DNA of 64,000 nt from Gordius sp. MW1. Its lineage: Eukaryota > Nematomorpha > Gordioida > Gordea > Gordiidae. The translations under genes and the position numbers were made by a program. This document shows positions 57,790-64,000 of this stretch, one piece after another. The notes beneath the pieces were generated by a model. That model did no database searches and had not been told where the DNA came from. It was given only the letters and a program-made list of their open reading frames with translations. Position 1 is the first letter of the stretch. Every line of letters begins with the position of its first letter. Where the stretch lies: assembly GCA_964036665.1 (NCBI GenBank), contig OZ038528.1, positions 15,546,245 through 15,610,244 of the forward strand, read 5' to 3'.

Positions 57790-60780
57790 CAACCAATTAA
57801 CGGTAATTTGATTGATAACACATCGGTATCACCGGAGGCACTTCGCACCCCAATTACCTCTCTTCAGTTCCCCCCTTTTCACAGACAAAATCCTTAAGGA
57901 ATGCAGGCGGTTTCCGACTACGCTGCGGGTACCTAGGTTCTTCTCTAGGCGTTCCTGACTGGTTTTGAATTTGTTCCCTTGTAGCACTTGCTTCCTTTTC
58001 TGATGATATCCTTTGCGACCACCCGTTCTCTTGTCCCAGTGTGGTCCAATCCACGATTTTCCGTTTCCTTACTTGATCCACGTGTCGGTGGTGCTTTCTT
58101 CCCTGTGCCCATACATCGTAGGAACGACTACCGTGCTTGGCTTTTATCGTGCCTTCTACCCATTTGCTTGGTCCCAAAAACATGCGTAACCACCAAGTCT
58201 CCTACGTTGAACATCCGCGGGTTCCCGGTCTCTATCCATTGTTGTAATACGTTCCCTCAAAACCTCCCATTCGGTTCGCATGCGCCTTTTTAGCATCACC
58301 TCTGTTGGGCTTTTATTGGTTGTGGGGTGTTTTATAGATCTGTAGTTTTCCAAAAATCTACTTAGCCCTACTCGGCTCGTTTCTAATAATGGCTTCTTTA
58401 ATCAATCGTATATACCTTTCTGCCAGACCATTAGACGCAGGATGGTAGGGGCTGTCCATCGCTGATTAATCCCTCTCATCCAAAAATTCTGTAATTCCTA
58501 CCCTTTGAATTGCGGGCCGTTATCTGATATTAACCATGGTGGATTTCCACTAGCAAACGTTTCGGCAAGTTTATAATGGTGGTCGATGTGGTGTCTTCTA
58601 ATTTAAGCACCTCTACCCATTTCGAGCTTTTGTCCACCATCACCAGGTATGACTTACCCTTGAGAGGACCCATGATATCGATATGTACTTAAACCCACGG
58701 TCTATGGCTAGGTTTACACTCTATCAACGGTGCCTTCTTCGCCGCCGCGGCAGTGTAATTGCGATTCCGGCACCCTTTCGCTATGCTGAATAAGTCATCG
58801 TCGAGAGTAGGCCACCATATATCCTGCCACGCCACTTCTTGATTCGCTTGATACCCACGTGGCCCCTACGTAGTCTTTGGAGTACCGCTCCTCTTAATTT
58901 AGCGGGAATTAATATTCATCGCCCTTTGTATAATATTATGTTTTTTGCTTCATTTAACTTGGCATGTGTTTTTAGTAGGAGCGTTTTAGACCATAAGTGA
59001 CCATTGTGATTTGTTTACCTCTAATCCACTCTTTTAACTGACGTAGCCCCGGATGTCCAAGGTGTGTTGTCTCACTACGTCGAATGATTAAATGGATTTG
59101 TCGAGTCTTCTGGCATTTCCTCGCTAACCTGATACGCGTGTTCGTTCGGTTTTCTGGACAAGAAATCTGCCACGTTTTCGGATCCCTTGTTGTACTCAAA
59201 CTTGGTCGTGTAGCCTGATACCATGAGCGCCCACCTAGTTAGACGTGTTGACCGTTGTTGCTTGCCCCTTTTTCTCTGATCAAATATATATACTAGCGGT
59301 CTATGATCCGTCATAATAGTAACGCTTCGTCAATGTATATATTCATTGAACTTTTTTAGTCCATAAACCACCGCAAGCGCCTCTCGTTCGATCGTCGAAT
59401 ACCGGCTTTCGCTAACGCTCTTGAAGCATAGGCCACCACTCTCCAATTCTCCCCTGGTGCTCGTTGCTGTAAAATGGCCCCTAACCCTGTACCCGAGGCA
59501 TCTACGACCAGGCCAGTCTCATAATCTCCATTGAAGTATGTCAGTAGGGGGACTTTCGTAAGCGCGAAACTTGATGGCTTGAAATGCGCTTTGTTGTTCT
59601 CCTCCCCAGTGGTACGTCACGTTTTTTTATGAGTTTCTGAATCGGGTGCACGATTTTGGCGTAGTCCTTAATGAACTTTGAAAAATAGCTGTTAACCCAA
59701 TGAACGATTTTATTTCATTTTTGTTTGTTAATTTTTCCACTGCGTGACTAGTTCGGCTTTATTGCCGTCGATTTGAATCCCCTTGCTACTTATTACGTAT
59801 CCCAAAAATGTTACTTCCTTAGCCCACAAGATGCTCTTGGAAATGTTTGGCACGAACCCCCACTTTTGTTTAGTACTTTGAGTAACCGCTCGTTGTGGAT
59901 TTCTTCCGTTTTCCCTTCAATTAGTATATCGTCTATGTATACCGCTACCCCGTCCATGCCTCCTAATATTTGATCCATTGTTTTTTGGAAAATAGCCGCG
60001 GCACAATTTAAGCCAAGAGGCATCCGGTTAACTTTAAATAAGCCCTTGTGCGTGGAGATAGTCAATCGTTGGCTCGTCTCTGGCCCTAATTCAAGCTGTA
60101 GGTACGCTTTAGTTAGGTCCAGCTTAGTAAAACAACACGCGTTATCAAGTTTATTCAACAAATCGTCGATTTTGGGTAAGGGGTACAACAAAATTTCTGC
60201 GTATTTATTTATCGTAAACCGGTAATCGATGCATAAACGTAGACTCCCATCGCCTTTTTTACGGGTACCACTAGACTGGCCCATCTTGAGAAATCGATTG
60301 GTTCTTTTACCCCGTCTCTAACCCATTTATTTTGCTCTTCTTCTACTTCTTTCTTCCACGCCATCGGCACCCTTCGTCGGGGATAAATACGGGATCTATG
60401 CCCTCTTTTAACGGTACTTCCACCGTTATTTCCTTGACAACTTTTGGGAATTTGTTTAGCTGGCCATCCCATTGCTTCATCAAGTGCTGGATCGCGGACT
60501 TGGTATCCTTCGGTCTTTCCACGTAATTGACCGCGAACCGTTCCGCCGCAGCTCGAGTTCCAACGAATTCGTCGCCAGATTCGGCTCGAATTTTTGGATC
60601 CAATCAATCCCGCACAACGGCGGCCCAGCTACGTCTGCTAACAATAACGACAGCTGTTTTCTCGTGTTACCCATTCGGACATCGGCTTGCACCTTGGCTA
60701 CGATCTTTATTTCCTCGTGGCCGTACGCGTACACCGTCGGGACGGGCTTTTTGTTGCGTGGGGTAAGAAAGATATAATTA
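57790..60780 (-). pseudogene. Decayed Gypsy pol, second lineage
   Basis: In minus-strand order: protease end (LCGIDWIQKF, about 60610), RT (PLPKIDDLLNKL, about 60170; active site YIDDI, about 59940), RNase H (TDHRPLVYIF, about 59300), integrase parts (LENYRS-like segment about 58340; SKWVEGTIKAK about 58160) and a C-terminal RYPQRSRKPP. The frame is broken in many places and neither LTR is found, so it is inactive. The GC content is clearly above its surroundings. It differs from both the intact element and the one at the window end. Confidence 0.85.
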
Positions 60781-60911
60781 AAACAAAAGAGAAGAACAAA
60801 TTATTATTATTTACATTACGTTGAATTATGACCATAGACTCTATTCAAATCATGCGCATATGTATAGTATAAACAAGATATTAAAAAAACAAAAAAAAAT
60901 TCCAATCAGAT

Positions 60912-61400
60912 CTTGGCCATTGGTCATTTTTTCCATGACTTGATCCAGTGGTTATTTTTTTTGATGGTTAGCAGACAGCCAAATATAGCCTATAATTATA
61001 ATCTAAAAAAAAAATCGCTTTTAATCTCACTTTGGCCAGTGGTCATTTTTTCCATTGGTCAGTAACCAGCAGACTGCCAAATACTGGCCAATAATTATAA
61101 GCTAGAGAAAAAATTTGCTCATAATCTTACTTTGGCCAGTGGTCATTTTTTTATTGGTCAGTAGCCAGCAAACTGCCAAATAGCCTATTTTTAAAATATA
61201 GAAAAAAAATTTACTACACTTTGGCCAATGGTTATTTTTTTCATTGGTCAGTAGCCATGACACGGTCAAAAAGGATATAAATACATAAGAGACAAAAAAA
61301 ACGAAAAAAAGATTTCAATTCACAATTTGGTCAATGGTCATTTTATACATTAGTCAGCAGCCAGCGGACGGCTAAAAAGTCATATTATCAATGGTATTAA
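60912..61400 (+). repeat. Diverged R1-like array
   Basis: About five units of roughly 100-120 bp with TTGGCCAGTGGTCATTTTTTCCATTGGTCAG and CAGCAGACTGCCAAATA. They resemble R1 array units but are clearly diverged; R1 ends are absent. Confidence 0.7.
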
Positions 61401-61517
61401 CAAGAACAATATATTAATTTAAAAAAAAATAAAAAAATTGGCCCTCTTTGGGAATGTGGGGGGGGGGGCACAGATACCCATATCAGTATAGGTATAGGCC
61501 CTTGTAGGGGGGCATAG

Positions 61518-61751
61518 TGTTGCGTCTTGATATATTTATTGATGGATCTTAACTACAAACCACGAAGACTGAATAACTATTAGCGATTTTTGTATATAAA
61601 GGGTAAGAACGCGTGATGGTGGGGTGATACGCGTGATGGTAGGGTGATCGCGTGATGGTGGGGTGATTGTGTGATAGTGCCGTGATAATGAATATAATTT
61701 GAATAAACATAATTTGAATAAACGCTCATGGTGCAGTTGCAGTATACAACA
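61518..61751 (-). repeat. Presumed 3' LTR of the right-edge Gypsy element
   Basis: On the minus strand it begins TGTTGTATACTGC directly after a polypurine-like AAGGGGGTAGGAGA and ends near CAAGACGCAACA. It contains about four units of GCGTGATGGTGGGGTGAT. The second LTR would lie beyond the window, so the borders are provisional. Confidence 0.5.
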
Positions 61752-64000
61752 TCTCCTACCCCCTTAAGTTATTCCATATCTTTCCATTGGTTTTCGGATT
61801 CGTGTAGATCGCCGGACCGTTATTTCGGGTGAGGGTATAGGTGAATGAGGGAGTCCGTACGAGGGGGTAGAGGTGAGAGCGGGGGAGGAATGGAAACTAG
61901 CCTATTATCGCTAGCTTCATCATGTGGTAGATTAGGCTGTTGCGGGATGGTGGCGTCCAATAAATCACTGGGTTCATTTTGTGGCAGATCACCCGGTATT
62001 GCGTGCGAAATGTCAGCCCATCGATTTTCATAGTTTAGCGTGTCTGCTTCATCTAAAGATTTTCTAATATGATCACCATGTCTCTTCCATAATGCCCCAT
62101 TATCCATTTCTACCATGTACGATACTGGGCCTAAGATTTTTACTATTTTTCCCGTTACCCATAATTTATCATTAGTTGTGAAAGTTCTAACCCACACTCT
62201 ATCTCCAATTATAAATTTCCGTTTGATGGGTGCCAACTCGTCTTTGTCAAGACCAGCTACATGTGGGTTGAGTAAATTTAATGGACCGATTGGTTGTATT
62301 TTGATTAATAGATTGGCTGGAGTTAATCCAGTTGTTGGGTGAATGGTACTCCTTTAAGAAAACAGAAAGTTATATAATTTATCGTTTTTAAAATTCTTAG
62401 TTTTTTTAAGAACTCCTTAAATGTTCGGACGAAACGTTCAGCTTCTCCGTTGGATCGAGGATGATACGGGCTGGATAAGGCGTTACGAATGTTATTTGTT
62501 TTGCAGTATGTTTTAAATTCGGCGCTTGTAAATTGAGGTCAATTGTCTGTAGCCAGGGTGCTAGGTACTCCGAACCTTAAGAAAATAGCTTCGAGAGCGT
62601 TAATAGTGCTTGACGTTGTTATCGTTGTCATAGGGATCACCTCGGGCCATTTACTGTAGGCGTCAATTAAAATTAGGTAATAATACCCATTTGGTCCGCA
62701 AAAATCTGCATGTAACCTAGACTATGGTTTTCCCGGGTTTTCCCATTTTTGCGTAGCTAATTCGGTTGTGCCAGTGAACCATTGTTGACAATACGCACAG
62801 TTTTGAACATAACCTTCTATATCTTTATCAATACCCAGAGATGTTGACAAGCCAAAATTTTTGAGCGATTCATGCCTGGGTGTCCTAAGTGGATTAGTTT
62901 CAGAATGGTTTGCCTTAATCCTTGAGGAATAATAATTCGGTATCCCCAAAATATGTAGCCTTTTAAGGTGGTGAGTTCTCTTTGCCGTTGTTGGTAAACA
63001 ACTAGGTCTGGAGTAACTTTCTTCGGCCAGCCATGGAGTACATAGTTGTAGACTTGTCCCAGGATAGGATCTACGAGTATGACGCTCTATGTCGGCGGAT
63101 GTAATGGGGAATTGTTGGAATGGTTCTTCATAAATGGTGTGTAAATCATCTTCTTCTCCTTGTTCTAGCGTTTCTTCAGATTGTATCGGAAGTCTGGATA
63201 ACATATCAGCTTGTGTATTTTCCTTGCCAATTTTGTACTTTATGGTATAATAAGGTGTTGTTAGCAAGGTCCATTTCTGAAGTCTCACTGAAACGCCTTG
63301 TGATACATTTTTATTCGGGTTGAATATTGATATTAATGGTTTGTGATTTGTAAGTAATGTAAAATGGAGGCCATATAAATATTCCTTAAATATATTAAAA
63401 GCATAAATGATGGCTAAAGCTTCTTTTTCAATCTGGCTATAATTTCTTTCAGCAGCATTAAGGGTCCGGGACGCAAAGGCAATAGGGTGATGATAACCTT
63501 TAATTTCGTGGGAAAGTACTGCCCCGAGTCCCTCAGAGGAAGCATCCGTCGAGAGTATTAACGGTAACTCAGGGTCAAAATGTTTTAATATCGGGGCCTT
63601 GATAATGGCTTTTTTAATGTTTTTGAATGCATTTGTACAGTCTATGGACCAATTCCAAGTTACAGTTTTCCTTAGCAATTTATAAAGCAGTTGTGCTAAA
63701 GTAGAGAAATTTTTTATGAATTTCGCTTAGTATGTTGCCATGCCTAAAAAGGATTGTAATTCTTTTATTTTAGTTGGGGCGGGTGCTGCTAAAATGGCTT
63801 TAATATTTTTGTCAGTGGTAAAAATTCCGTCTTTACTAATGGTATGACCTAAATATTCCTCTTTTTTTCCAAAAATTTACACTCCCCTAATTTTAGTTTT
63901 AGGCCTGTTTTTTCCAATTCTTTAAAAACTTTTTCCAATTTTTGATTATGGTCCTCTATTGTCTTGCCAGCTATAATGATGTCATCTAGGTAAACTACTA
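61752..64000 (-). pseudogene. Decayed Gypsy pol related to the intact element, cut by the window end
   Basis: Minus strand: RT remnant (63700-64000, with the complement of YLDDI near 63980), RNase H (STDASSEGLGAVLSHE, about 63550), integrase zinc finger (YCQQWFTGTTELA, about 62770), a core in broken frames (62240-62720), and an intact integrase C-terminal part (61820-62236; VWVRTFTTNDKLW, WKRHGDHIRK). The last motifs are shared almost exactly with the 2851-6753 ORF, so both belong to one clade. Frameshifts and stops make this copy inactive. Confidence 0.87.

Overview
The window is AT-rich metazoan DNA. The coding genes are split by GT-AG introns, and most of the sequence between them is made of transposable elements. 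The best-supported host gene is a Kuzbanian/ADAM10-type metalloprotease with a very long cytoplasmic tail. The tail length suggests an arthropod or another protostome, but I cannot name the species.

Layout. At 609-11648 on the minus strand lie three tandem paralogous genes for small secreted cysteine-rich peptides: signal peptide, a VWC-like CC-rich module, and an antistasin-like module. Each has three exons and identical intron phases. A very young Ty3/Gypsy element (2569-7045; identical 281-bp LTRs, 5-bp target duplication, one uninterrupted 1300-codon gag-pol ORF) sits between the first and second copies. From 13.5 to 31 kb there is a block of repeats: two copies of a 1.8-2.3-kb array repeat (called R1 here) in opposite orientation, a decayed Gypsy pol, facing LTR-like repeats, and a 3.36-kb hAT-type element (20631-23991) holding a 1.9-kb foldback element.

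From 31102 to 53507 on the plus strand I could assemble 20 exons of the ADAM10/Kuzbanian gene. They join in one open frame of 1247 codons; the 5' exon or exons with the signal peptide were not found. Its introns carry hAT MITEs, a piggyBac remnant, two hammerhead-ribozyme-like motifs and a third R1 copy. The gene is followed by a 2.2-kb hAT foldback element (55411-57609) with a G/C-run minisatellite inside it, and then by two further decayed Gypsy elements on the minus strand (57.8-60.8 kb and 61.5 kb to the window end).

There is no evidence that the peptide cluster and the protease work together. The cluster looks like a locally expanded family of secreted inhibitors or ligands. The protease would be a membrane sheddase of the Notch-pathway type. 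Everything else is mobile DNA at different ages: fresh (the 2.6-7.0 kb Gypsy), intermediate (MITEs with perfect 8-bp target duplications) and old (frameshifted pol fragments).
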